Source of the DNA: Conexibacter sp. S30A1
Lineage (GTDB): Bacteria; Actinomycetota; Thermoleophilia; Solirubrobacterales; Solirubrobacteraceae
Direction: 5' to 3'
Length of the DNA: 64,000 bases
NCBI RefSeq assembly: GCF_023330665.1
Contig: NZ_CP097127.1
Location: 2,852,001 to 2,916,000, forward strand
Shown: in pieces, positions 55,014 to 62,432 of the stretch
Layout of the letters: every line of letters starts with the position of its first letter
Position numbering within the stretch: position 1 is the stretch's first letter
The notes under the pieces: model-generated
Databases searched by the model: none
What the model saw: the letters and a program-made list of their open reading frames with translations, nothing else
Told to the model about the DNA's origin: nothing
Position numbers and translations under genes: made by a program

Positions 55014-55793
55014 ATGGGCTCAGAGCCGGCCGCGGACACGGAGGCGATCCACGAGTCTGATCCCGAAGGGCCGCCGGCGCGCTGTCACATCCTTGAAGAG
55101 GACCCCGACCTCGGCGCCGGGCTCAGCGAAACCGACCTGGTCGCCGCCACCAGGGCGCTTGTGGCGCCGGTGCTGGTCGCCGCGGGGCCGACCTGGGTGC
55201 CGCCCACATACGACCCGCAGACATCGTTTGGACTGCTGGTGCTCGAGGGCTTTCTCGGACGGCGCCTGCGCGTCGGCCGCGCGGTCGCCACCGAGCTCCT
55301 GAGCACCGGCGACATCATGCGACCGTGGGAGCAGCCGCTGTTCGGCCTGAGTGAATACTCGCTCGACTGGCGGGTGTTCCGGCCGCTGCGCCTGGCGGTG
55401 TTGGACGGCGATGTCACGACCCTGATCGGCCGTCGCCCGCAGTTGGTCGTCAACTTCTCCTCGCGGCTGCTGCGCCGCGCACGCGCGGCCGCCTACCTGA
55501 TGGCGGTCAGCCACCAGACCCGTGTCGAGGACCGGCTGATGGAGACCCTGTGGTTCGTGGCGCAGTCCTGGGGCAGGGTGACGCCGCGCGGCGTGCGCAT
55601 CCCGTTTCGGGTCACGCACGAGGTCCTGAGCGAGATCCTCGGCGCACAGCGGCCCTCGGTCACCACCGCCTTCAGGAAGCTGACCGAGCAGGGCCTGGTT
55701 GCGCGCGAGGCGGACGGGACGCTGCTGCTGCGCGATCCCGGCTCGCGCGCGGCCGCTCACGCCGTGCCTCAGGTCGCCCGCTCGCAGGACTGA
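55014..55793 (+). CDS. Crp/Fnr-like transcriptional regulator
   Basis: 259 residues from the ATG at 55014. The middle is a weakly conserved cyclic-nucleotide-like sensor barrel (FGLLVLEGFLGRRLRVGRAV, then ELLSTGDIMRPWEQPL); the end is a clear winged HTH (RVTHEVLSEILGAQRPSVTT then AFRKLTEQGLVAREADGTLL). The conserved cAMP-binding residues of CRP are not evident, so the ligand is unknown. It follows uxaC by about 140 bp and may regulate the hexuronate genes. Confidence 0.78.
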   Translation: MGSEPAADTEAIHESDPEGPPARCHILEEDPDLGAGLSETDLVAATRALVAPVLVAAGPTWVPPTYDPQTSFGLLVLEGFLGRRLRVGRAVATELLSTGDIMRPWEQPLFGLSEYSLDWRVFRPLRLAVLDGDVTTLIGRRPQLVVNFSSRLLRRARAAAYLMAVSHQTRVEDRLMETLWFVAQSWGRVTPRGVRIPFRVTHEVLSEILGAQRPSVTTAFRKLTEQGLVAREADGTLLLRDPGSRAAAHAVPQVARSQD

Positions 55794-55889
55794 TCGCGGG
55801 CGCTCGCAACGGCCCGCCGTGCGGCCGGGCGTGCTACGGAGGCGCTACCGGACCGCCTCCAGCTCCCAAACCTGCAAGCCAGTTGGAGT

Positions 55890-55930
55890 TTTGTGCATTT
55901 CGGGCGGTTGGAGCGCCCGAAATGCACAAA
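55890..55930. repeat. Perfect 17-bp hairpin
   Basis: TTTGTGCATTTCGGGCG (55890-55906) and CGCCCGAAATGCACAAA (55914-55930) pair fully around a 7-nt loop. It lies 100 bp after the Crp-like gene and has no T-run. It may be a terminator or a REP-like mobile repeat. Confidence 0.8.
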
Positions 55931-55965
55931 GCTCGCCTAGCGCGCGCAGTTTGGGGCTCAGGGGT

Positions 55966-56075
55966 TGTTGGGGTTCGGGGTGGTTGGGGGTTCGCGGTGG
56001 TTGGGGGTTCGGGGTGGTTGGGGGTTCGGGGTGGTTGGGGGTCCGTGGCGGTTCGGGGTTCGCGGCGGTTGAGCG
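55966..56075. repeat. G-rich 17-bp tandem repeats
   Basis: About five head-to-tail copies of GGTTCGGGGTGGTTGGG with small variations. The runs of G could form G-quadruplexes in the plus strand. They lie between the hairpin and the hsp20 promoter. The rest of 55794-56144 holds no gene. Confidence 0.8.
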
Positions 56076-56144
56076 GCGGCGATGTAACCGTGCTGACAAC
56101 CGCGCCGGAGATCCAGCAAATCGAGTCCGTCCAGCTACAATTAC

Positions 56145-56173
56145 TTGACAGATAACGACTCAGATTTTATGAT
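56145..56173 (+). promoter_or_regulatory. Strong sigma70-type promoter of hsp20
   Basis: TTGACA (56145-56150) and TATGAT (56168-56173) separated by exactly 17 bp, 40 bp before the hsp20 start. It is the best consensus promoter in the window. No clear HspR (HAIR) operator is visible. Confidence 0.75.
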
Positions 56174-56213
56174 CGTCAACAGATCACTACACGACCGTTT
56201 CAGGAGGTTCGCA

Positions 56214-56747
56214 ATGGCACTTATCCGCTGGGAGCCGGCAGTCGAACTCGGCACCATTCAGAGCGAGATGAACCGACTCTTCAACTCACTGTTTGACACT
56301 CCCGTCCGCGCCCAGGCCGGCGACGCCAGGCAGTGGATTCCCCCGATGGATCTCGTCGAGACCGGCGACCACTACGTGCTGCGCGCCGACCTGCCGGGGC
56401 TCTCAGAGCAGGACGTCAACATCGAGCTCGAATCCAACGTGCTGACGATCTCCGGGGAGCGCAAGATCGAGCACAAGCACGAGAAGGGTGGCTACCGCCG
56501 CGTGGAGCGCGCGTACGGCAGCTTCTCCCGCTCGCTGACGCTGCCTGAGGGCATCAACCCCGAGGCGGTGGCGGCCAGCTTTGACCGCGGCGTGCTCGAG
56601 GTCCGCATCCCCAAGCCGGAGCAGATCAAGCCGCGCAAGGTCACCATTTCGGTGGCCGGCGCCGAGGGCAACGGCGCGCACGAGGTGCTCGAGGGCAGCG
56701 CGACCGACACTGGCGTGAGCACGCCGGAGCCGGTGGGCGTCGCCTGA
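56214..56747 (+). CDS. Small heat-shock protein Hsp20
   Basis: 177 residues from the ATG at 56214, with AGGAGG 7 bp upstream. The alpha-crystallin domain runs from WIPPMDLVETGDHYVLRADL (about residue 41) through NVLTISGERK, ERAYGSFSRSLTLPEGINPE and GVLEVRIPKP, which carries the C-terminal I/V-x-I/V anchoring motif. It is an ATP-independent chaperone that holds unfolded proteins. It stands alone, with strong promoter and terminator. Confidence 0.93.
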   Translation: MALIRWEPAVELGTIQSEMNRLFNSLFDTPVRAQAGDARQWIPPMDLVETGDHYVLRADLPGLSEQDVNIELESNVLTISGERKIEHKHEKGGYRRVERAYGSFSRSLTLPEGINPEAVAASFDRGVLEVRIPKPEQIKPRKVTISVAGAEGNGAHEVLEGSATDTGVSTPEPVGVA

Positions 56748-56782
56748 GCCACGCAAGCGCACAGCCGGTTTGTTGGGCGACC

Positions 56783-56819
56783 GGGGCCGCGGCTGTCAGC
56801 CGCGGCCCCAGCGGGTTTT
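56783..56819 (+). terminator. Terminator of hsp20
   Basis: GGGGCCGCGGCTG (56783-56795) and CAGCCGCGGCCCC (56797-56809) form a long stem, followed by TTTT at 56816-56819. It lies 36 bp after the stop and also faces the convergent aldo/keto reductase gene. Confidence 0.75.
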
Positions 56820-56880
56820 CCGGACCGGCCGGCCCGGGCGCCCCGGTGTCCGCACCCGCGGACGCGCTGGCGACCGCGCG

Positions 56881-57744
56881 CTATGAAGCCGCTCGCGCGA
56901 GCTCCTCAAAGTCCTCCTGGCTCAGCTCTATCGCCGCCGCGGCCATGTTCTCATCGAGGTGCGCGACCGACGAGGTGCCGGGAATCGGCAGCATCACCGG
57001 CGAGCGCTCGAGCAGCCAGGCGAGCGCCAGCTGCGAGGGCGTGTGCCCGGTGCGCTGCGCGATCGCGGCCGCCGGGCCCCCGGGCTCCGACAGCTTGCCG
57101 GTCGCCAGCGGGAACCAGGGGATGAAGCCGATCCCGTGCTCCTCGCAGTACTCAAGCAGCGGCTCCGCCTTGCGGTTGGTCAGGTTGTAGAGGTTCTGAA
57201 CGGAGGAGATCGGCGCCACGCGCTCGGCCGCCTGCAGCTCTTCGACGCTCACCTCCGAGAGGCCGATGTGGGCGATCTTGCCCTCATCCTGCAGCGCCTT
57301 GAGCTCGCCGATCTGGTCCTCGAGCGGAACCTCCGGGTCGATGCGGTGCAGCTGGAAGAGACCGATGCGCTCCAGGCCGAGGTTGCGCAGGCTGAGCTCG
57401 CACTGCTGGCGCAGGTACGCGGGACGGCCCACCGGCGTCCACCTGTTCGGCCCCTGGCGCGTCAGCCCAGCCTTGGTCGCGATCACCATGCCGTCGGGGT
57501 AGGGGTGAAGGGCTTCGCGGATCAGTCGCTCCGCCACCACCGGGCCGTAGGCGTCGGCGGTGTCGATCAGGTTCACGCCAAGCTCCACAGCTCGACGCAG
57601 CACCCGCAAGGCCTCATCCCGGTCCTTCGGCTCACCCCATACGCCGGGCCCGGTCAGCTGCATCGAGCCGAAACCGAGCCTGTTGACGGTCAGCTCGCCG
57701 CCGATCGCGAAGCTGCCGCTCGCCTGTGCCAATGTCTGTGTCAT
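56881..57744 (-). CDS. Aldo/keto reductase
   Basis: 287 residues, NADPH-dependent TIM-barrel oxidoreductase. The catalytic tetrad is Asp61 and Tyr66 (LIDTADAYG), Lys91 (VIATKAGL) and His133 ([12 protein letters not shown]). Later family parts are [40 protein letters not shown] and [20 protein letters not shown]. Of the general-stress YajO/PdxI-like group; substrate unknown. Confidence 0.9.
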   Translation of the reverse strand: MTQTLAQASGSFAIGGELTVNRLGFGSMQLTGPGVWGEPKDRDEALRVLRRAVELGVNLIDTADAYGPVVAERLIREALHPYPDGMVIATKAGLTRQGPNRWTPVGRPAYLRQQCELSLRNLGLERIGLFQLHRIDPEVPLEDQIGELKALQDEGKIAHIGLSEVSVEELQAAERVAPISSVQNLYNLTNRKAEPLLEYCEEHGIGFIPWFPLATGKLSEPGGPAAAIAQRTGHTPSQLALAWLLERSPVMLPIPGTSSVAHLDENMAAAAIELSQEDFEELARAAS

Positions 57745-58129
57745 AGAGGTCTCCGTTCGTTTCGGTTCTGGCGGAGGTGGGTGTCGCGGTCAGCAGCCGC
57801 CGGCGACGCCGCATGGGCTCCGCTAGAGAGCGTACGCAGCCGCAGGCGAGCGGACCCGGCGTCCGTGGCTCCGGGGTGTCATCCGGGCGCGCCGCCGCAC
57901 GCCTGATCGACCGCGCAGGGCGCCGGATTCAGGCGTAATCACGTGTAAGGCTGGTGTAAGGCTGAGCGGCGCAAAGTCGAGCGCCGGCGGCTCTCTGGCG
58001 CTATGTTTGTCAGCTACTCACCATGGCTGGGGCAGCGATCGTGGCGCACGTCGGTTGGACGCGACCCGTGCGATCACGCTCGGGGAAGTAGCGCCGGCCG
58101 CTTTTCCAGACGACTCAAAAGGAGTTTTC
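57745..58129. other. Upstream region of the sulfolipid synthase gene
   Basis: Contains the 11-bp tandem repeat at 57943-57964 and a good ribosome-binding site just before 58130. The in-frame extension upstream of 58130 is not conserved-looking. No separate gene is seen. Confidence 0.5.
57943..57964 (+). repeat. Perfect 11-bp tandem repeat, possible response-regulator operator
   Basis: GTGTAAGGCTG occurs twice head-to-tail, 166 bp upstream of the sulfolipid synthase start. An 11-bp period is that of Pho-box-type half-sites bound by OmpR/PhoB-family regulators. Confidence 0.55.
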
Positions 58130-59317
58130 TTGCGCATCTTGATTCTGGGTGGAGACGGCTTCTGCGGTTGGCCGACCTCCCTGCACCTCTCGGCCCAGGG
58201 CCATGAAGTGGCGATCGTGGACAACCTCGCGCGGCGCAACATGGATGTCGAGCTGGAGGCCGAGTCGCTCACGCCGATCACCCCGATCGGAACCCGCCTG
58301 GCCGCCTGGCATGAGGTGTCGGGCAATGAGATCCCCTTCCACCGGCTCGACGTGGCCAACAACTACGCGCGGCTGCTGCAGCTCTTCCGCGAGTTCCGCC
58401 CCGACGCCGTGGTCCACTTCGCCGAGCAGCGCGCGGCGCCGTACTCGATGAAGGACTCAGACCACAAGCGCTACACGGTCGACAACAACGTCAACGCCAC
58501 CCACAACGTGCTTGCGGCCACGGTCGAGGCGGAGCTCGATATTCACATCGTCCACCTGGGCACGATGGGCGTCTACGGCTACGGCACCGCCGGCATGCAG
58601 ATCCCGGAGGGCTACCTGTCGGTCAAGGTCGAAACCGGTGACGGCACCGAGATCGAGCAGGAGATCCTCTACCCGGCCAACCCCGGGAGCGTTTACCACC
58701 TGACCAAGACGCTCGACCAGCTGATGTTCGCCTACTACGCCAAGAACGACCTGGTGCGCGTCACCGACCTGCACCAGGGGATCGTCTGGGGGACGCAGAC
58801 CAAGGAGACGCGGCTTGACCCGCGGCTGATCAACCGCTTCGACTACGACGGCGACTTCGGCACCGTGCTCAACCGCTTCCTCATGCAGGCCGCCGTCAAC
58901 TATCCGCTGACCGTGCACGGCACCGGCGGACAGACGCGCGCCTTCATCCACATCCAGGACACGGTCCGCTGTATCCAGCTGGCGATCGAGAACCCGCCCG
59001 CCCGCGGCGAGCGCGTCCAGGTCTTCAACCAGATGACCGAGACCCACCGGGTGCGCGACCTGGCCAAGCTCGTCTCCGAGCTGACCGGCGCCGACATCGA
59101 CTACGTCGACAACCCGCGCAAGGAGGCCGCCGAGAACGAGCTGTTCGTCGCCAACGACAACTTCCTCGAGCTCGGCCTCGAACCAACCACGCTGCGCAAC
59201 GATCTGCTCGGCGAGGTCACCGAGATCGCGCGCGCCTACGCCCACCGCTGCGATCTCGCGAAGATCCCCTGCACGTCGCGCTGGGTCAAGCCGGGCGCGC
59301 TCAGCAGCGCCGGCTAG
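58130..59317 (+). CDS. sqdB: UDP-sulfoquinovose synthase-like enzyme (SqdB/SQD1)
   Basis: 395 residues from the TTG at 58130, preceded by AAAGGAG with 6-bp spacing. An extended SDR epimerase: GGDGFCG (7-13) binds NAD; SVYHLTKTLDQ holds the Tyr-x3-Lys pair. Sulfolipid-specific marks include VDNLARRNMDVELE, GYGTAGMQIPEGYLSV, NRFDYDGDFGTVLNRFLMQA and GTGGQTRAFIHIQDTVRCIQ. SQD1 converts UDP-glucose and sulfite to UDP-sulfoquinovose for sulfolipid synthesis. No SqdX-like glycosyltransferase is adjacent. Confidence 0.85.
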   Translation: MRILILGGDGFCGWPTSLHLSAQGHEVAIVDNLARRNMDVELEAESLTPITPIGTRLAAWHEVSGNEIPFHRLDVANNYARLLQLFREFRPDAVVHFAEQRAAPYSMKDSDHKRYTVDNNVNATHNVLAATVEAELDIHIVHLGTMGVYGYGTAGMQIPEGYLSVKVETGDGTEIEQEILYPANPGSVYHLTKTLDQLMFAYYAKNDLVRVTDLHQGIVWGTQTKETRLDPRLINRFDYDGDFGTVLNRFLMQAAVNYPLTVHGTGGQTRAFIHIQDTVRCIQLAIENPPARGERVQVFNQMTETHRVRDLAKLVSELTGADIDYVDNPRKEAAENELFVANDNFLELGLEPTTLRNDLLGEVTEIARAYAHRCDLAKIPCTSRWVKPGALSSAG

Positions 59318-59325
59318 CGTCTGTC

Positions 59326-59358
59326 CCGGGCGGCCGGCCCGCTGGCTCGGCCGCCCGG
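59326..59358. terminator. Hairpin between convergent genes
   Basis: CCGGGCGGCCG (59326-59336) pairs with CGGCCGCCCGG (59348-59358) around an 11-nt loop, between the sulfolipid synthase stop and the stop of the BNR-repeat gene. Confidence 0.5.
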
Positions 59359-59396
59359 CTCGACCGTACCGGGCGAGGTCCCGTCCGGTGGGCCGC

Positions 59397-60476
59397 TCAG
59401 GCGGCTGCCACCGAGAAAACCGGCGGCAGCCGCTGCGCCAGGGTGCGCCAGCTGGCGCCTGCGTCGCCGGAGCCGAAGAGCTCGCCCGAGGTCGCGCCGA
59501 AGTAGAGCTCCAGACCCGGTCCGCTGCCTCTGCTGGCAAACGCCTGGCGCAGCACCGTCAGGTAGGCGTGCTGCGCCGGCAGCCCGTCCCCGCGCGGCGT
59601 CCAGCTCGCGCCGCCGTCCCGGGTCTCATATACCCGCACCCGACCGTCCGGCATGACCCGGTCCATGTCCGCGACCAGCGGGATCAGGTACGCGCTCTCG
59701 GGGTCGGCAGGATCGACCTTCAGCGGGAAGCCGAAGTCCGATGGCAGCCCGTCACCGATCGGTGTCCAGCTCTCGCCGGCGTCGTCTGAGCGGTAGACGC
59801 CGCCGTGGAACTGCATGAACATGCGCTCGGGACGCGTACGCGAGCGCTCGACGTGGTGCACGCACAGCGCCGAGGTCTCGGGGTCGATGTCGGCCTCCGG
59901 CAGATAGCGCGGATTCAGGCCCCGGTTGCCGCGCCGCCAGCTCGCGCCGCCGTCGTCTGAGAGCCACATGCCAGCCGCCGAGATCGCGACCGCCAGCCGC
60001 TGCGGGTCACCCGGCCAGGTGCAGATCGAGTGCAGGCACAGGCCGCCGCCACCGGGCTGCCAGTCAGGTCGCGAGGGCTCGTTCCAGAGCCCTGAGTTGA
60101 GCTGCCAGCTAGAGCCGTTGTCGTGGCTTTCAAAGAGCACGCCCGGGTCGGCGCCCATGTAGAGCGTGCCCGGCGTCTCGCCGGCGGCGATCACCCAGAT
60201 GCGCGCGAGCGTCTGCTCGCCGCCCGCGGGCAGCTCGACGCCCGTGGCCTGCTGCCACTCGCCCGCCGGGTCAGCGTCGGTGTAGAAGAGCTTGGGGCCG
60301 TAGAACGGCGAGGTCGTGGCGGCGAACAGGCGCCCGCTGCGCGTCTCGCGCAGCGCGTAGTCCACCGGCTCGCCGGCGAACGCGCGCGCGCTGATCCCAA
60401 ACTCGCCACCGCCGCCCGTGGCGTCGCCCTCGAGCAGAAACAGCCCCTTCTTGGTCCCGACTGCCAGCTCCGTCAT
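59397..60476 (-). CDS. BNR/Asp-box beta-propeller protein (exo-sialidase-like)
   Basis: 359 residues from the ATG at 60476 (MTELAVGTKKGLFLLEGDAT). At least five Asp-box motifs (S-x-D-x-G-x-x-W) are visible: SHDNGSSW, SDDGGASW, SDDAGESW, TRDGGASW and SGDAGASW, spaced as blades of a propeller. There is no signal peptide, so it is probably cytoplasmic. Homologues are annotated as sialidase or glycosyl hydrolase, but most have no proven activity. Its ATG lies 4 bp after the stop of the upstream MoaD-like gene, so the two form an operon. Confidence 0.82.
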   Translation of the reverse strand: MTELAVGTKKGLFLLEGDATGGGGEFGISARAFAGEPVDYALRETRSGRLFAATTSPFYGPKLFYTDADPAGEWQQATGVELPAGGEQTLARIWVIAAGETPGTLYMGADPGVLFESHDNGSSWQLNSGLWNEPSRPDWQPGGGGLCLHSICTWPGDPQRLAVAISAAGMWLSDDGGASWRRGNRGLNPRYLPEADIDPETSALCVHHVERSRTRPERMFMQFHGGVYRSDDAGESWTPIGDGLPSDFGFPLKVDPADPESAYLIPLVADMDRVMPDGRVRVYETRDGGASWTPRGDGLPAQHAYLTVLRQAFASRGSGPGLELYFGATSGELFGSGDAGASWRTLAQRLPPVFSVAAA

Positions 60477-60480
60477 CGTT

Positions 60481-60741
60481 TCAGCCTCCGGTGATCGCGG
60501 GTATGACCTCGACGCGGGCGCCGGCCGGGACGGGCGTGTGCTCGGCCCCTCGCTCGGCGTCCACGAAGACGTTGATGTGCGGGCGGATGTGGCCGCGCTC
60601 GTCGAGGATCCAGCCGCGCGTGTCGGGGTTGCGCGACTCGAAGCTGCGCAACAGCTCAAGCACCGTCGGCCCCTCCAGCTCGTGTTCACCACGCCCGCCG
60701 GCCAGCGCGCGCAGCGGTCCCCGGACCCTCACCACCGCCAT
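60481..60741 (-). CDS. MoaD/ThiS-like sulfur-carrier protein
   Basis: 86 residues of beta-grasp fold (VRVRGPLRALAGGRGEHELE, PTVLELLRSFESRNPDTRGW, HIRPHINVFVDAERGAEHTP, RVEVIPAITGG). It ends in Gly-Gly, the site of adenylation and thiocarboxylation in sulfur carriers. It is encoded directly upstream of the BNR-repeat gene. Similar MoaD-BNR pairs occur in Actinobacteria, but their pathway is not known to me. Confidence 0.82.
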   Translation of the reverse strand: MAVVRVRGPLRALAGGRGEHELEGPTVLELLRSFESRNPDTRGWILDERGHIRPHINVFVDAERGAEHTPVPAGARVEVIPAITGG

Positions 60742-60950
60742 CGCGCGATCCTAGCGACGCGCTGCGGCCGCGCGGGAAAAAGCGCACCCCACGAGCCTGC
60801 GGCGGCGGTTGACAGACCGGCTAATCGGGCGGTAAAGCTGTGCTAACGCAGACATAACAGGTGGAGCGCACCGCGATCCGGGTAGTTGTGTTCTAGAGGC
60901 AGCCGTCGGATGCGACGGAAGAACGACTCGCATGGAGGGAGTTGGAACGT

Positions 60951-62282
60951 ATGCACCACAGGCACATGCACCACCACCATCGCACGACCTTGATCGGGGT
61001 GGGTCTGCTGTTCCTCCTGATCCTCATGGCCGTGCTGATGGCGCTGCCGAGCCGCGCCGGCGCCGCGCCGCTGCGCAACCGCGGCCTGACGATCGCCGCC
61101 ACACCCAACCGGATCACCGCCGGCCAGGGTGTCCTGATCTACGGGCGGCTGTACGGGCCCCACCGCGCCGACCGCCGTATCACGCTCTTGCATCGCCTGG
61201 CTGGCGCGCCGCGCTTCACACCGATCAGCGTGACGCGCACCGACGCCGCGGGCTTCTATGAGTTCGTGCGCGCCGACGGGGTCGTCAACACCAACCGCAG
61301 CTGGTTTGTCGTCGGCCCGTACCGCACGCACAGCCGCACCCTCCACGAGCACGTCGCCTCCGTGGTGACGTTCGCAACGGCCGCCAGCAGCGCCAGCGTC
61401 TCAACGGCACAGACCGTGACCTTCTACGGCACCGTCACCCCGTTACACCCCCACCAGCGCGTGCTGCTGCAGGAGCAGAACGCGGCCTCGGGCAACGGCT
61501 GGAGGACGGTCGCGGCAGGCCTCACCGGTGCGTACTCGCACTACGCGATCGCCCACCGCTTCCGGTCGCCCGGCAGCTACACGCTGCGCGCGCTGTTTCC
61601 CAACGACCCGCGCAACCTCCCCGGCCAGTCGGCCAGCCTGACCGTGACCGTGCAGCAGCAGCAGAACCCGTCGTTTACGATCGCCGGCTCGGCCGCCACG
61701 ATCGCCGACGGGCAGAGCGCCACGATCAGCGGCACGCTGTATCCGAGCGGCTCGACCACCACGACCGCGCCGAACGTGCCGGTGACCCTCTACGCCCGTC
61801 CGCTGCACGGCGGCGGCGCGCAGGCGCTCGCGAGCACCACGACCAACGCCACGGGCGCCTACTCGTTCACGGTCATGCCGATCCACAACACCGTCTACCA
61901 CGTCGTCGCCGGCTCGAAGCCGGCGGCGCGCACCGCGAACCTGTTTATCGGGGTCCAGGACGTGGTCAGCGCCTCGCTTTCAAGCCCGACCGTCACGGTC
62001 GGCGCAAGCGTTCAGGTGACCGGGACCGTGACCCCGGGCCACCCCGGCCACTGGCTGTATCTGCAGCAGCAGAACGCGGCTGGCCAGTGGTTTGACATCG
62101 CGGTCGGTCGCCTGAGCCGGGCCTCCACGTTTGCCTTCAGCCTGCGCGAGGGCCAGCCCGGAGCGCTTGCCCTGCGCGTGCAGATCGGCGGCGGGCCCTG
62201 GAACGTCGGCGCCGTCTCGGCGAGCCTGCCGCTCACCGTCAGCGGCCTGGCTCCGGTCAGCTCGCTGCCTGCCGCCTCCTAG
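60951..62282 (+). CDS. Secreted protein with Ig-like repeats
   Basis: 443 residues from the ATG at 60951 (GGAGGGAG upstream). A His-rich start (HHRHMHHHHR) precedes one hydrophobic segment (LIGVGLLFLLILMAVLMALP) ending at AGAAP, a likely signal peptide. Four or so Ig-like beta-sandwich modules follow, each with a G-T/R-V/L-x-P pattern (GRLYGP, GTVTPL, GTLYPS, GTVTPG) as in bacterial surface adhesin and cell-wall proteins. Function unknown; it may be structural or adhesive. Confidence 0.75.
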   Translation: MHHRHMHHHHRTTLIGVGLLFLLILMAVLMALPSRAGAAPLRNRGLTIAATPNRITAGQGVLIYGRLYGPHRADRRITLLHRLAGAPRFTPISVTRTDAAGFYEFVRADGVVNTNRSWFVVGPYRTHSRTLHEHVASVVTFATAASSASVSTAQTVTFYGTVTPLHPHQRVLLQEQNAASGNGWRTVAAGLTGAYSHYAIAHRFRSPGSYTLRALFPNDPRNLPGQSASLTVTVQQQQNPSFTIAGSAATIADGQSATISGTLYPSGSTTTTAPNVPVTLYARPLHGGGAQALASTTTNATGAYSFTVMPIHNTVYHVVAGSKPAARTANLFIGVQDVVSASLSSPTVTVGASVQVTGTVTPGHPGHWLYLQQQNAAGQWFDIAVGRLSRASTFAFSLREGQPGALALRVQIGGGPWNVGAVSASLPLTVSGLAPVSSLPAAS

Positions 62283-62297
62283 CGCCTCCAGGTCCTG

Positions 62298-62331
62298 GGG
62301 AGGGCGGGCCGGAAATCCGGCCCGCCCTCCC
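62298..62331 (+). terminator. Strong hairpin after the Ig-like gene
   Basis: GGGAGGGCGGGCCGG (62298-62312) and CCGGCCCGCCCTCCC (62317-62331) form a perfect 15-bp stem 16 bp after the stop. There is no T-run. Confidence 0.6.
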
Positions 62332-62432
62332 ACGCGCCATCCACAGCCTCCAGATCCCAACCGGCGCGTCGGCCCGCAGAACGTCGTAGGCTCGCCTCCA
62401 GATTCATAAACGCAACCTCAGGGAGGATTGCA

